Assembly (NCBI GenBank): GCA_038852285.1 | Contig: JAWCKG010000004.1 | Location: 44,228-108,227 of the forward strand | Length of the DNA stretch: 64,000 bases | Direction of reading: 5' to 3' | Origin: Candidatus Bathyarchaeia archaeon | GTDB lineage: Archaea > Thermoproteota > Bathyarchaeia > 40CM-2-53-6 > DTGE01 | Shown here: positions 34,498 through 43,164 of the stretch, in pieces | Position numbering within the stretch: position 1 is the first letter of the stretch | Layout of the letters: the number at the start of each line of letters is the position of its first letter | Program-made: the position numbers and the translations under genes | Notes under the pieces: model-generated | What the model was told of the DNA's origin: nothing | Seen by the model: only the letters and a program-made list of their open reading frames with translations | The model's database searches: none

Positions 34498-34687
34498 GGA
34501 TTACGTGGCCAAGGTTTATTGACGGGGAGTTGTCCCTCACCTCCTTTGCGGATTCAAGAATGATGTTCATGTGGCTGTCGCAGTCGATCAACTTGCCCCA
34601 GTATTCCGCGTTGTTCTTCAACTTGATCTTAACCTCATTGTTAGTTTTCTTGAGCAGTAGGTTTAACGGTTTTTTTGAGGGCTCCAA
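34445..34687 (-). CDS. LSm (Sm-like) RNA-binding protein
   Basis: Archaeal Sm-like protein of 80 residues that forms rings binding U-rich RNA. The Sm1 motif is VKIKLKNNAEYWGKLIDCDSHMNIIL, read here as strand runs with the central Asp and Asn of the RNA pocket (DSHMN). The Sm2 motif is VILRGSNILYV with the expected RG. The frame is open 30 codons further, but those codons overlap a TATATATTA box at 34721-34731; TTG 34687 gives a product of usual size and is preceded by GGGGGAG. LSm genes are often next to the L37e ribosomal protein gene; none is found here. Confidence 0.88.
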   Translation of the reverse strand: MEPSKKPLNLLLKKTNNEVKIKLKNNAEYWGKLIDCDSHMNIILESAKEVRDNSPSINLGHVILRGSNILYVCVSPERAE

Positions 34688-34720
34688 CTCCCATCCACTC
34701 TCTCCCCCTTCTCTAATTTT

Positions 34721-34731
34721 TAATATATAAG
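34721..34731 (-). promoter_or_regulatory. TATA box of the LSm gene
   Basis: CTTATATATTA on the minus strand, 34-44 bases before the TTG start at 34687; it decides against the longer frame that would begin at 34777. Confidence 0.65.
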
Positions 34732-34854
34732 TCTTAGCATGTAAGCTTAGAAGGAGTGGGTGGGGAATTTGGGGCATCTAAAGATTTGGCTTCGAGGAAT
34801 GCGGATGGGTTGAGTGGACTCGTGAGAGGGTTATAGAAAGGTTGGTTAACTGAG

Positions 34855-35631
34855 ATGGATGAACGTTTGAACTTGGGCTCGGAAAACGATTTCATAACCC
34901 TCCTTAAAGCGTATTTGGGGCAGAAGAAAACCATTCTACTTGTTGGGAGATGCGAGGTAAATTACGTTGGCCGGGCAAGATCCACGTTAGAGTGCGGGGA
35001 CAGGGTGATTTTGGTTAAGGAGGATGGCTCCATCATCGTCCATAGACCCTACGGTTACCAGCCTGTGAACTGGCAACCTCCTGGATGCGTTTTCCACGTT
35101 AAAAAGTTAGGTGAGCGCTGTCTCTTGAAAGCTGTTAGGAGGAGGCCTAGGGAATCATTGGAGGTGACGTTTACCCACATATATATGATTCAGGGATTCA
35201 GCCTCAAAGATGAGGGAAAGTTTAGCTTGCATGTATCCGAGGTTGAGATGAAGAGGGCTTTAACCCTGAAACCTGAACTCCTTGAGCCGGGTTTTAGGGT
35301 TCTGAGGCCTGAGAAACCTGTCCGCCCGGGTTTCGTAGACCTCTACGGCGTTGACAGAGAAGGACGGAGCGTCGTGGTGGAGTTGAAGAGGACAGCCGCT
35401 GACCGCCCAGCCATTCTGCAACTCTTCAAGTACATCGAATCCCTAGGGGGTAGGGGGGCTGTGAGGGGTGTGATCGCGGCGCCATGCCTGGCTAAAGGGG
35501 CACAACGCCTCATCGAGCAGATGGGCCTTGAGTTTAAACGCGTAGACCCCAAGGAATGCGCCGAGGTGCTCTCTTCAACAGCTTGGAGGACTCGTTCCCT
35601 AAGCGACTACATCGATGAGCAGACTGTTTAA
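34855..35631 (+). CDS. nucS: Endonuclease NucS
   Basis: DNA endonuclease acting on branched or mismatched DNA, known to work with the sliding clamp. The 258 residues have the N-terminal beta-rich DNA-binding domain (about 1-120: VILVKEDGSIIVHRPYGYQP, then NWQPPG) and a C-terminal RecB-like nuclease domain with GFVDLYGVDREG, VVVELKRTAADRPAILQL (catalytic Asp, Glu and Lys) and QLFKYIESL. All key acidic residues are present. ATG start at 34855. It lies directly before radA on the same strand, a sensible repair pair. Confidence 0.95.
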   Translation: MDERLNLGSENDFITLLKAYLGQKKTILLVGRCEVNYVGRARSTLECGDRVILVKEDGSIIVHRPYGYQPVNWQPPGCVFHVKKLGERCLLKAVRRRPRESLEVTFTHIYMIQGFSLKDEGKFSLHVSEVEMKRALTLKPELLEPGFRVLRPEKPVRPGFVDLYGVDREGRSVVVELKRTAADRPAILQLFKYIESLGGRGAVRGVIAAPCLAKGAQRLIEQMGLEFKRVDPKECAEVLSSTAWRTRSLSDYIDEQTV

Positions 35632-35705
35632 ATCCTAGGTGAAACATCTTACATTATTGGCGAAAGCGTGTTAGGAAAAGTGGAGGTTAATTCCTCATTC
35701 GAGCG

Positions 35706-36704
35706 TTGAGAGCCTTGAGCTCAGAAGGCGGAATCAAACCCAAGTATGAGAGGATAGAAGATATCCCCGGAGTAGGCCCGGCTACGGCGGAAAAACTGAA
35801 GGAGCTGGGATTCCACACCGTTGAATCCCTGGCCACGGCCACCATTAAGGAGTTAACGGTGGCCGGGGTGGGGGAGAAACAGGCGGCGAAGATCATCTCA
35901 GAGGCTAGGAGCAGCATAGCTTTAACCTTCATCCGAGCCGACGAGTTGATGGAGATGAGGAAGAACGTCCTCAGGTTAACCACGGGGAGCAAGGCCTTGG
36001 ATGAGCTGGTGGGGGGCGGAGTTGAAACCCAAACCATCACGGAGCTCTACGGCGAGTATGGGGTGGGCAAAAGCATTCTATGTCATCAACTCTCCGTGAA
36101 CGTTCAGCTCCCCGTGGAGAAGGGCGGCCTCGACGGAAGCGCCTTGTACGTGGACACAGAGCAAACCTTCAGACCTGAGTGGATTGTGAGGATGGCTGAG
36201 CACCTCAGTTTAGACCCGGAGAAGGCAGCTCAAAAAATCATCTACTCTGAAGCCTACAACAGCGACCATCAAATCCTCATCCTAGAGAAAGCTGACAAGG
36301 TGATAAAGGAAAACAACGTCAAGTTGATCATCATCGACTCCCTCACCGCCCACTTTAGATCCGAATACCTGGGCCGTGAGATGCTGGCTGAAAGGCAGCA
36401 AAAGCTTAACAACCACATGCATCGATTGATCAGGCTGGCGAGGGCATTCAACGCAGCCGCCGTCGTCACCAACCAAGTCATGTCCAAGCCCGACGCTTTC
36501 TTCGCCATGGGGGTTGAAGCCGTTGGAGGACACATCGTAGCCCACACATCCCACACCCGACTGTTTCTTAGAAGAACCTCAGGGGCGGTTAGAATAGCCA
36601 GGCTTGTATCCAGCCCGTATTTACCAGAGGGCGAGAGGATTTTCAGGATTACCGAGCATGGGGTTGAAGATGTTCCAGAAGGAGAAGACTATAAGAGGAG
36701 ATGA
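35706..36704 (+). CDS. radA: RadA recombinase
   Basis: Archaeal RecA/Rad51-family strand-exchange protein. The 332 residues begin with a helix-hairpin-helix domain (IPGVGPATAEKLKELGF, VAGVGEKQAAKI), then the polymerisation/linker region and the ATPase core: Walker A GEYGVGKSILCHQL near residue 117, YVDTEQTFRPEW, Walker B LIIIDS near 208, the DNA-binding L2 region with TNQVMSKPD and AVGGHIVAHTSHTRLFLRR. The Walker A has Val where Ser or Thr is usual (GEFGSGK), a mild variant. TTG start. The downstream gene begins five bases after its stop. Confidence 0.96.
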   Translation: MRALSSEGGIKPKYERIEDIPGVGPATAEKLKELGFHTVESLATATIKELTVAGVGEKQAAKIISEARSSIALTFIRADELMEMRKNVLRLTTGSKALDELVGGGVETQTITELYGEYGVGKSILCHQLSVNVQLPVEKGGLDGSALYVDTEQTFRPEWIVRMAEHLSLDPEKAAQKIIYSEAYNSDHQILILEKADKVIKENNVKLIIIDSLTAHFRSEYLGREMLAERQQKLNNHMHRLIRLARAFNAAAVVTNQVMSKPDAFFAMGVEAVGGHIVAHTSHTRLFLRRTSGAVRIARLVSSPYLPEGERIFRITEHGVEDVPEGEDYKRR

Positions 36705-36708
36705 CCCT

Positions 36709-37053
36709 TTGAAAAGGGACCTCACTGACTTCTTCACCCTGCTAGTGAACCACAAACTGAAGGAGGCAGAAGAGTATTTAAACGAATTAGCTAAAGAGTT
36801 GAATGCTTCAAAAGAGGATAAAGGATTCCTCAAAGCCCTTGAAGGCCTAGTGTTGGCTTTAAAGTCCCAAGAGGACAGATATCTTTACGCGCCGATGTTG
36901 CTCTCCTCCAAGAAGCTGATTGAGAATGCGAGAGTGGAGTTCCAAGAACACTGTCGGAACCCTCTCCACGACCCCTACGATCGAGGTTACTTCAAGGCGA
37001 TGGCTGAGTTCACGGAGTTTCTGTGGAAAACTCAATATGAAGGTAAAGGGTAA
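36709..37053 (+). CDS. Small helical protein following radA, function unknown
   Basis: About 114 residues, all helical (FTLLVNHKLKEAEEYLNELA; ALEGLVLALKSQEDRYLY), with a conserved-looking ending DPYDRGYFKAMAEFTEFLW. No membrane or metal motif. The frame is open upstream into radA (ATG 36658 and 36670), but AGAGGAG at 36693-36699 lies at the right distance from TTG 36709, which also avoids a long overlap with radA. Co-transcription with nucS and radA suggests an accessory role in recombination, but this is inference from position. Confidence 0.65.
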   Translation: MKRDLTDFFTLLVNHKLKEAEEYLNELAKELNASKEDKGFLKALEGLVLALKSQEDRYLYAPMLLSSKKLIENARVEFQEHCRNPLHDPYDRGYFKAMAEFTEFLWKTQYEGKG

Positions 37054-37331
37054 GGACTCAGCGAGTATAGTAGAATCCAAGTCGCAGCCCACGTGAATAT
37101 GTATGTTCCAATGCCTATCATAACCGTTTTATACTTCCCCTTCAACTCTTTCTCTCCATATCGAAACCCATGTTTCACGATCAGATATGAGATTACGTAC
37201 ACTAACACCATCGTGGAAAAGCCCTGCACCCCCTTCATCTTAAGCGTGAAACAAACAACACCCGCGAGGATTCCCAGAATAAATCTAAACCAGTAAACCA
37301 CACTTGACGGCTTAACGCTCATATCCTTCAA
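37032..37331 (-). CDS. Small membrane protein resembling EMC6/Rab5-interacting family
   Basis: A 99-residue protein with three hydrophobic segments (WFRFILGILAGVVCFTL; FSTMVLVYVISYLIVKHGF; TVMIGIGTYIFTWAATWILL). The arrangement, an Arg-Phe pair entering helix 1 and a Trp-rich helix 3, resembles archaeal relatives of EMC6, a subunit of membrane-protein insertase complexes. Its 3' end overlaps that of the convergent radA-downstream gene by 22 bases. Family call by topology and short motifs only. Confidence 0.6.
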   Translation of the reverse strand: MKDMSVKPSSVVYWFRFILGILAGVVCFTLKMKGVQGFSTMVLVYVISYLIVKHGFRYGEKELKGKYKTVMIGIGTYIFTWAATWILLYSLSPYPLPSY

Positions 37332-37453
37332 CCTTTAAATTCCATCATTAACCAGATATCATATAAATGGTTTGTTCCACGCTCCACTCTCAAATCCTAT
37401 CAACCTTTAAGCAAGATTCATTTAACTCTTACATGACTCAAGTTTAAGGTTAG

Positions 37454-39406
37454 ATGATCACGACTATGAAGAAAACCGCTATGACAGGATTCGACCTGAT
37501 CGCGCTTCAACGAGAGCTCGAAGCCACCTTTACCGGGAAAATCGTGGACAACGTCTACATCGCTGAAAACCGCTTATTCCTATTCAAACTAAACCCAGGA
37601 GGCTTAACCCTCCTATACGAACCTGAGAAAAGACTCCACTTAACGAAGTTCAGTTACAAGATTCCACCTAAACCTCCACAGATATGCATGGAGCTGAGAA
37701 AACATATCAAAGGATGCCGAGTCAAGTCTATGGAAGGAAAGCCACTAGAGAGGATCTTATACCTACGCTTAGAGGGCAAGGCTCGTCGACGCTCCCTTGT
37801 CATGGAGGTCTTTAAACGTGGGAACCTCATACTCCTAGACGAAGAGGATAGGATCCTCCTCTCCACGCGTTACGCCGCCATGAAGGATAGACGGATCGCT
37901 CGAGGAGAAGCTTACCGGGAGATGCCTCCTTCCGGAGTTCACCCCAGCGAGTTTAAGGCGTCAAACCTTCTGGAAGCGGGTGAAGAAACTCTGGGAAAGG
38001 CGTTGAGAAAGTCTCTCCCCTTCCCCCCATTATACGTAGAGGAATGCCTGCTCAGATCAGGGTTTAAGGGAGATGAAAAGATATCTGAGCTGAAGCAAGG
38101 TGAGGTTGAAAGCGTTCTACAAGCCGCGAAGTTGATTTACCTGGAGCATACGACCAAACCAATAGAGCCCATGATTATCATCGACGAATCAGGGGAGCCG
38201 ATAGACGTAGTACCTAGGCCTTTAAGGAAATATGGGAAAAATGAAATTATACGGTATGAGAGCTTCAACGAAGCCTTAGACGAATATTTTTCTAAGCTCT
38301 ACTTGAAGGAGGTGGAGAATCAAAAGGCGAAGGCCTTAGAATATGAGAAACAGCGGGTCAGCCGCGCGTTGGAGGAGCAGTTGAAGGAGCATGCTTTGAT
38401 CGAGGGCCAGATTCTCCAACACCTTGAGTCCGCTAGGCTCATCCAGGAAAACGCTTTGAAAATAGATGAGGCCCTGGAGAATTTAAGGAGGCGTATCGAA
38501 GCTGAAGAGGAGATTAAGCCCATTCCCGGAGTGGTTCAGCTGGACCTGAAAAGCAAGAAGGCCCTGCTAGAGGTTGAGGGAAAAAACGTATGGTTGACGG
38601 TTACAAGCTCAGCTTTCAAGAACGCGGGCGCCTACTTCCAGGAAGTGAAGAGGTTAAGGAGGAAGCTACATGGGCTGAACGAATCCCTTGAGGCCATGAA
38701 GAGCCGGTTAACCCGGCTGGAGGCCAGCGTTGCGAAGACCCAAGCGGATAGGCCAATCCTACAGGTTAAGCGTACCCGTCAGTGGTATGAGAAATTCAGG
38801 TGGTTCCGCTCCTCGGAGGGGTTTCTAGTGCTGATAGGCCGGGACGCCCAAACCAACCGTCAGCTGATAGAAAAATACGTGGAGCCGAGTGACATTGTGC
38901 TTCACGCTGAGATCCATGGGGCACCCTTTGCGGTCATCAAAACTGGAGGGGGAAAGGTGGGAGAGGACACGCTCAGGGAGGCGGCGTCGGCCGCCGCCTC
39001 CTACAGCAGGGCGTGGCGTGAAGGGTTAGCCTCTGCCGACGCCTACTGGGTGCACCCTTACCAGTTGAGTAGGAAGCCCCCTTCAGGGGAGTACATGGCT
39101 AGGGGAAGCTACATGATATATGGGAGAAGGAACCATGTGAGGGGAGTTGAGTTGAAGCTCGCCATCGGGGTTGTGTGCGACGGCGAAATTCAAGTTGTGG
39201 GAGGCCCCCCTGAAGCTGTGTCTAAGATCACAGACTTATACGTAACGATCATACCGGGAGGGGTGAAGTCAGGTAAACTGGCCAAAATGATAATTGAAAG
39301 GTTGAAGAATAAATGTTCAAAGGAATGTAGGGAGAAGCTAAAGGCCGTAGCCGTCGAAGAAATCCAGGCCTACATTCCAGGCGGTGGAGGAGCCCTCGCA
39401 AACTAG
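37454..39406 (+). CDS. rqcH: RqcH/Rqc2-type NFACT ribosome quality control protein
   Basis: Binds stalled 50S subunits carrying nascent chains and, in relatives, recruits tRNA to add C-terminal tails. The 650 residues show the NFACT order: NFACT-N (about 1-180; MTGFDLIALQRELEA, GNLILLDEEDRIL), helix-hairpin-helix region (about 190-250), a long coiled coil (about 275-360 and 395-430) and the NFACT-R domain (about 445-560: WYEKFRWFRSSEGFLVLIGR, DIVLHAEIHGAPFAVIK), then a beta-rich C-terminal part. ATG 37454 or 37466/37481 could start it; the homologous part begins at MTGFD. First gene of a tight cluster with the dihydroorotase gene 11 bases downstream. Confidence 0.92.
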   Translation: MITTMKKTAMTGFDLIALQRELEATFTGKIVDNVYIAENRLFLFKLNPGGLTLLYEPEKRLHLTKFSYKIPPKPPQICMELRKHIKGCRVKSMEGKPLERILYLRLEGKARRRSLVMEVFKRGNLILLDEEDRILLSTRYAAMKDRRIARGEAYREMPPSGVHPSEFKASNLLEAGEETLGKALRKSLPFPPLYVEECLLRSGFKGDEKISELKQGEVESVLQAAKLIYLEHTTKPIEPMIIIDESGEPIDVVPRPLRKYGKNEIIRYESFNEALDEYFSKLYLKEVENQKAKALEYEKQRVSRALEEQLKEHALIEGQILQHLESARLIQENALKIDEALENLRRRIEAEEEIKPIPGVVQLDLKSKKALLEVEGKNVWLTVTSSAFKNAGAYFQEVKRLRRKLHGLNESLEAMKSRLTRLEASVAKTQADRPILQVKRTRQWYEKFRWFRSSEGFLVLIGRDAQTNRQLIEKYVEPSDIVLHAEIHGAPFAVIKTGGGKVGEDTLREAASAAASYSRAWREGLASADAYWVHPYQLSRKPPSGEYMARGSYMIYGRRNHVRGVELKLAIGVVCDGEIQVVGGPPEAVSKITDLYVTIIPGGVKSGKLAKMIIERLKNKCSKECREKLKAVAVEEIQAYIPGGGGALAN

Positions 39407-39417
39407 GGGGAGGTGCG

Positions 39418-40746
39418 TTGAAGGAGAGCCTGTTAATCGAGGATGTGAAGCTGTTGACGCCCAGCGGAATCCTAAACGCAGAAGTAGCGATCGTCGACGG
39501 TGTCGTCGCGAAGATCGGCAAGCACATAGCCATCTCAGGTCTCAAAAGGCTGAACGCCCAGGGGAAACTGGGGCTTCCAGGGTTAATCGACGTCCACGTC
39601 CATTTAAGAGGCTTAAACCTCGCCTATAAGGAGGACTACTATTCAGGCACATGCGCGGCCTCGGCTGGAGGCTTCACTACGGTGCTGGACATGCCTAACA
39701 CGATTCCACCCACTGATTCCCCTGAGCGTCTTGAAACGAAGATCAGAGAAGCTGGAAAGGAGTCTGTTACAAACGTCGGGTTTCACGCTTTACCGCCTAA
39801 AAAATGGGTGGAAGCCGACACCATGGCCGCCAAAGGGATAAAATCCTTCAAGCTATACATGGGTGATGAAAAGTACGTTGACATGGAATTCATTGCCAAA
39901 CGGTTACCTCTTCTAGCCATGAAATCGGCGCGATACGGCATACCTTTAACAGTTCACGCCGAACACTCCCCCAACTCGAGGGGAAAAGCTGAGACCCTAA
40001 AAGCCGGTGGGTTCACGGTTAAAACCTACGCTTCAATCCACTCTCCCATAAGCGAGGCTATGGGGGTGAAGCTTATGTGCGATTCAGCCTGGGATGCGAA
40101 AATACACTTCTGCCATCTAAGCAGCGCTGAGGCTTTAACGCAGGTTAAGGAATGTAGAGAAACCCGCAAAGATATAACTTGTGAAGTGACTCCCCATCAT
40201 CTGTTTCTTACGGAGAAAGATTTGGAGAAGATGGGGCCCATAGCTCTTACAAACCCCCCATTTCGAGGCCAACGCTCAAGGTTGACGCTTTGGGAGGCCC
40301 TAGCGAAGGGGGAGGTGCAGGTCGTGGCCAGTGACCACGCTCCTCACAGACGGGAGGAGAAGGAAGGGTTGGAGTTAACGCGGGTTCCTCCGGGAATACC
40401 GGGGTTGGAAACAACTTTGCCCTTAATGCTCGATGCCGTGAACAAGGAACTCATCACCTTGAGGAGGTTGGTCGAGGTGCTCGCTGAAAACCCTGCGCGG
40501 ATATTTAACCTAAAAAGGAAGGGTCGGCTGGAGGTGGGTTTTGACGGAGATGTAACCATCGTAGATCTGAAAAGTGAACATGTTGTAGATTCATCCAAGT
40601 TTTACTCTAAGGCGAAGTACACGCCGTTTGATGGGTGGCGTTGCCGTGGAAGACCCTGGGCCGCGGTGGTTGCGGGTCAGGTCGTCATGAAGGAGGGCGA
40701 GGTAACCGCGGAGAGAGGAGTGGGAAACGTAATTGTCGAAGCCTAA
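39418..40746 (+). CDS. pyrC: Dihydroorotase
   Basis: Amidohydrolase closing carbamoyl-aspartate to dihydroorotate in pyrimidine synthesis. The 442 residues carry the metal site DVHVHLRG near residue 60, the likely carboxylated lysine in SFKLYMG, the metal histidines in TVHAEH and HFCHLSSAEAL, and the catalytic Asp in ASDHAPH near 302. TTG start preceded by GGGGGAGG-like bases, 11 bases after rqcH. Its stop lies inside the next gene (14-base overlap). Allantoinases and hydantoinases share these motifs, but the substrate loop DMPNT fits dihydroorotase. Confidence 0.9.
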   Translation: MKESLLIEDVKLLTPSGILNAEVAIVDGVVAKIGKHIAISGLKRLNAQGKLGLPGLIDVHVHLRGLNLAYKEDYYSGTCAASAGGFTTVLDMPNTIPPTDSPERLETKIREAGKESVTNVGFHALPPKKWVEADTMAAKGIKSFKLYMGDEKYVDMEFIAKRLPLLAMKSARYGIPLTVHAEHSPNSRGKAETLKAGGFTVKTYASIHSPISEAMGVKLMCDSAWDAKIHFCHLSSAEALTQVKECRETRKDITCEVTPHHLFLTEKDLEKMGPIALTNPPFRGQRSRLTLWEALAKGEVQVVASDHAPHRREEKEGLELTRVPPGIPGLETTLPLMLDAVNKELITLRRLVEVLAENPARIFNLKRKGRLEVGFDGDVTIVDLKSEHVVDSSKFYSKAKYTPFDGWRCRGRPWAAVVAGQVVMKEGEVTAERGVGNVIVEA

Positions 40747-41236
40747 ATTTCTAATCGACGGCATGTTGGGTAAGCTGGCTCGATGGCTTAGGCTTCTAGG
40801 ACATGAGGTAAAATACGTGAATCAAAACGGCGACAACGAATTAATCGAGGAGGCGTTAAACCGGAAATATGTGCTATTAACATCCGACGTGGCGTTGTAC
40901 AGAAAAGCGTTGACGAGAGGGGTTGAGTCCGTTCTAGTCACAGCTCGGGATGAGCCGGGTAGAATAGCCCAGCTGGCGAACAGGTTCCAGATCCCTTTAC
41001 AGGTGAACCCTGATGAGTCTAAGTGTCCTCGATGCGGGTTCGCCCTGAAAAGAATCGGCAAACAGTATGTAGAAGGGAAGGTCCCTGAGAAAAGCTTCAG
41101 CAGACATGAGGAATACTGGATCTGCTTAAACCCTGGGTGTAGCAAAATATATTGGCGGGGAAGCCATTGGAGGAACATCGAGAAAACCTTGGAGAAGGCG
41201 CGTTTGACGCTGGAGAAAGCTGAGGGCGAAGAATAG
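40733..41236 (+). CDS. Mut7-C-type PIN-fold RNase with zinc ribbon
   Basis: A 167-residue protein of the Mut7-C family. The N-terminal PIN-like nuclease fold has acidic positions in FLIDGMLGKLARWLRLLGH, GDNELIE and LLTSDVALYRKA. The C-terminal half holds a zinc ribbon with CPRCGFAL and CLNPGCSKIYW, followed by the typical GSHW. Such proteins are thought to cut RNA, but roles in archaea are not established. TTG start overlaps the end of pyrC by 14 bases; the next gene starts immediately after its stop. Confidence 0.88.
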   Translation: MSKPKFLIDGMLGKLARWLRLLGHEVKYVNQNGDNELIEEALNRKYVLLTSDVALYRKALTRGVESVLVTARDEPGRIAQLANRFQIPLQVNPDESKCPRCGFALKRIGKQYVEGKVPEKSFSRHEEYWICLNPGCSKIYWRGSHWRNIEKTLEKARLTLEKAEGEE

Positions 41237-41857
41237 TTGGAAGCGTATACGCTTGAGGATGGAAGGATACTGGTGCAAACCGCCCGGGAGGCTGTTTCCA
41301 CATGGCTTCGAAGGAAAGTGGCGATCACCCCCCCGCCCCGGCTCCCCGATAAACTCCATAGAAAATCCGGGGTCTTCGTAACCCTCAACCGATTCGACAA
41401 CGGCTCCCTAAGGGGTTGCATCGGCTACCCGACACCGGTGAAACCCTTAATCCAAGCGACCATCGAAGTGGCCATTGAGGCCGCTACCTCCGACCCCCGC
41501 TTCCCACCGGTTTCATTGAAGGAATTCGAAGAAAACATCGTCGTCGAGGTAAGCATCCTAACACAACCGAAGAAAATAGAGGTTCCCAACCCTAAAGACC
41601 TCCCAAAACAGATTCGAATAGGCGTAGATGGACTGATAGTGGAGAAGGGCTGGGCGAAGGGCCTGCTCCTACCTCAAGTGGCCACAGAGTGGGGAATGGA
41701 TGCTGAGGAGTTTCTGTGCCACTGCTGCCTTAAAGCGGGTTTACCCCCTGACGAGTGGACTTCAAGGGACGTTAAAGTAAGCAAGTTTCAGGCTCATATT
41801 TTCAAGGAGAAGAGCCCTGGAGGTGAGGTGGTGAGGGGGGAAAGCGTTGTCGAATAG
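41237..41857 (+). CDS. AMMECR1-domain protein
   Basis: A 206-residue protein of the AMMECR1 family, widespread in archaea and eukaryotes. Landmarks are FVTLNRFDNGSLRGCIGYP with the family's invariant LRGCIG, AAIEAATSDPRFPPVS-like text, VEVSILTQP, GVDGLIVEKGWAKGLLLPQVATEWG and the late FLCHCCLKAGLPPDEW. The molecular function of the family is unsettled; some members act with radical-SAM partners in other genomes. TTG start directly follows the stop of the Mut7-C gene and it overlaps the next gene by 11 bases, so it belongs to the same tightly packed operon. Confidence 0.93.
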   Translation: MEAYTLEDGRILVQTAREAVSTWLRRKVAITPPPRLPDKLHRKSGVFVTLNRFDNGSLRGCIGYPTPVKPLIQATIEVAIEAATSDPRFPPVSLKEFEENIVVEVSILTQPKKIEVPNPKDLPKQIRIGVDGLIVEKGWAKGLLLPQVATEWGMDAEEFLCHCCLKAGLPPDEWTSRDVKVSKFQAHIFKEKSPGGEVVRGESVVE

Positions 41858-43094
41858 GGTTAGAGTCCTTCTCGCCCCAAACGGGCTGGGCCTAGGGCAT
41901 GTGAAAAGGGTTGAGGTCATCGAAGATGAACTGAGAAGGGCTGGCTGCCTGACACTCTATTCCACCTACCTAAACGCTTTCCAATATTGTAAGGCTAGAG
42001 GTCTACCAGCCGTGGAGTCCATACCCATAGCCTATGGAGTGAGCCAAGATGGATCCGTGGACTACAAGGCCACCCTAACCTCCAATGGCCTCTCCATGGG
42101 GTTCAGAAGGTTCCTCCAACAGGTCGCGAGAGAGATACAGGTTATAAAGGCCTTTAAACCCGACCTCATACTGTCAGACTCCAGGGCTTCATCCATAATC
42201 GCGGCAAAGCTTCTGAGAAAGCCCGTCGTACTGCTGATAAACCAACTTAAAGTTCACATGGTTAACCCTAAGGGTCAGGGGGCTAATCCCTTCGACAAGC
42301 TCATCCTAAAAGCAGCCTACCTCTTCTGGGTTGTTTTAAGCAGAATCCTAGAGTGGATTTGGAGCCAAGCCAACCTCATCCTGATCCCCGACTTCCCCAC
42401 TCCCTATACCATCTGCGAAATGAACCTTAAAATTCCTAAAAGATGCGTGGAGAAGCTCAGGTTCATTGGCCCGTTATTAAGGTACAGGCCGGAACACCTA
42501 GAAGAAGCTGAGGAGCTTAGAAAGAAGCATGGGCTCACCAGCCCACGCCCCATCGTTTACGCGGCCATCAGCGGACCAACCATGGAGAAAAAATCGCTGC
42601 TAAAAACCCTACAGCCAACTTTGATCAGCCTCAGCCACCTATACCATGTGGTGTTGACGATGGGTGAACCAGAGGTTGCTCACCCAGCTGAGGCGTGGAA
42701 AGCGATGTCGCCTGAAGCCAGGTTGAGCAGGTTAACTGTATATCCTTGGGTGGATGAGAAAACACACTGCGAACTCCTCAAAGCCTGCGACATCGTCTTG
42801 TGCAGGGCTGGACATGGAATTGTCACTAGGGCGATGGTTTACGGTAAACCCATGGTTCTTATACCCATACCCAATCACACAGAGCAGTGGAGTAACGCCG
42901 TGGCATGCGCGAGAATGGGGTATGGAGTAATCTTGGATCAACGTGACTTGAGGCCTGAAACCCTTATGAAAGCCGTGGAGCAAGTCTTAACCCTTAAACC
43001 TAGAATAACACGTTTAAACATAAACAGCTTGTTTGAGGGTAATTCCATAATTCCTCTATTCTCATTGTTGAGACCCTTTATCCAACGTGGATGA
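41847..43094 (+). CDS. MurG/GT28-like glycosyltransferase
   Basis: A 415-residue GT-B glycosyltransferase. The N-terminus has the glycine-rich LLAPNGLGLGHVKRV typical of the MurG/GT28 group, followed by LILSDSRASSIIAA and a hydrophobic stretch (about 150-175, LFWVVLSRILEWIW) that could attach to the membrane. The donor side shows VYAAISGPTMEKKSLL, VVLTMGEPEVA, YPWVDEKTHCELLKACDIVLCRAGHGIVTRAM and GKPMVLIPIPNHTEQWSNA, the UDP-sugar-binding signature. TTG start overlaps the AMMECR1 gene by 11 bases. Target lipid or glycan unknown. Confidence 0.87.
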   Translation: MSNRVRVLLAPNGLGLGHVKRVEVIEDELRRAGCLTLYSTYLNAFQYCKARGLPAVESIPIAYGVSQDGSVDYKATLTSNGLSMGFRRFLQQVAREIQVIKAFKPDLILSDSRASSIIAAKLLRKPVVLLINQLKVHMVNPKGQGANPFDKLILKAAYLFWVVLSRILEWIWSQANLILIPDFPTPYTICEMNLKIPKRCVEKLRFIGPLLRYRPEHLEEAEELRKKHGLTSPRPIVYAAISGPTMEKKSLLKTLQPTLISLSHLYHVVLTMGEPEVAHPAEAWKAMSPEARLSRLTVYPWVDEKTHCELLKACDIVLCRAGHGIVTRAMVYGKPMVLIPIPNHTEQWSNAVACARMGYGVILDQRDLRPETLMKAVEQVLTLKPRITRLNINSLFEGNSIIPLFSLLRPFIQRG

Positions 43095-43164
43095 GCTGTG
43101 CGAGAGAGGTTTATGTGTGAAGGGTGATGGCTTACGGAATTGGCTTCAAACGATGGTGGAATCC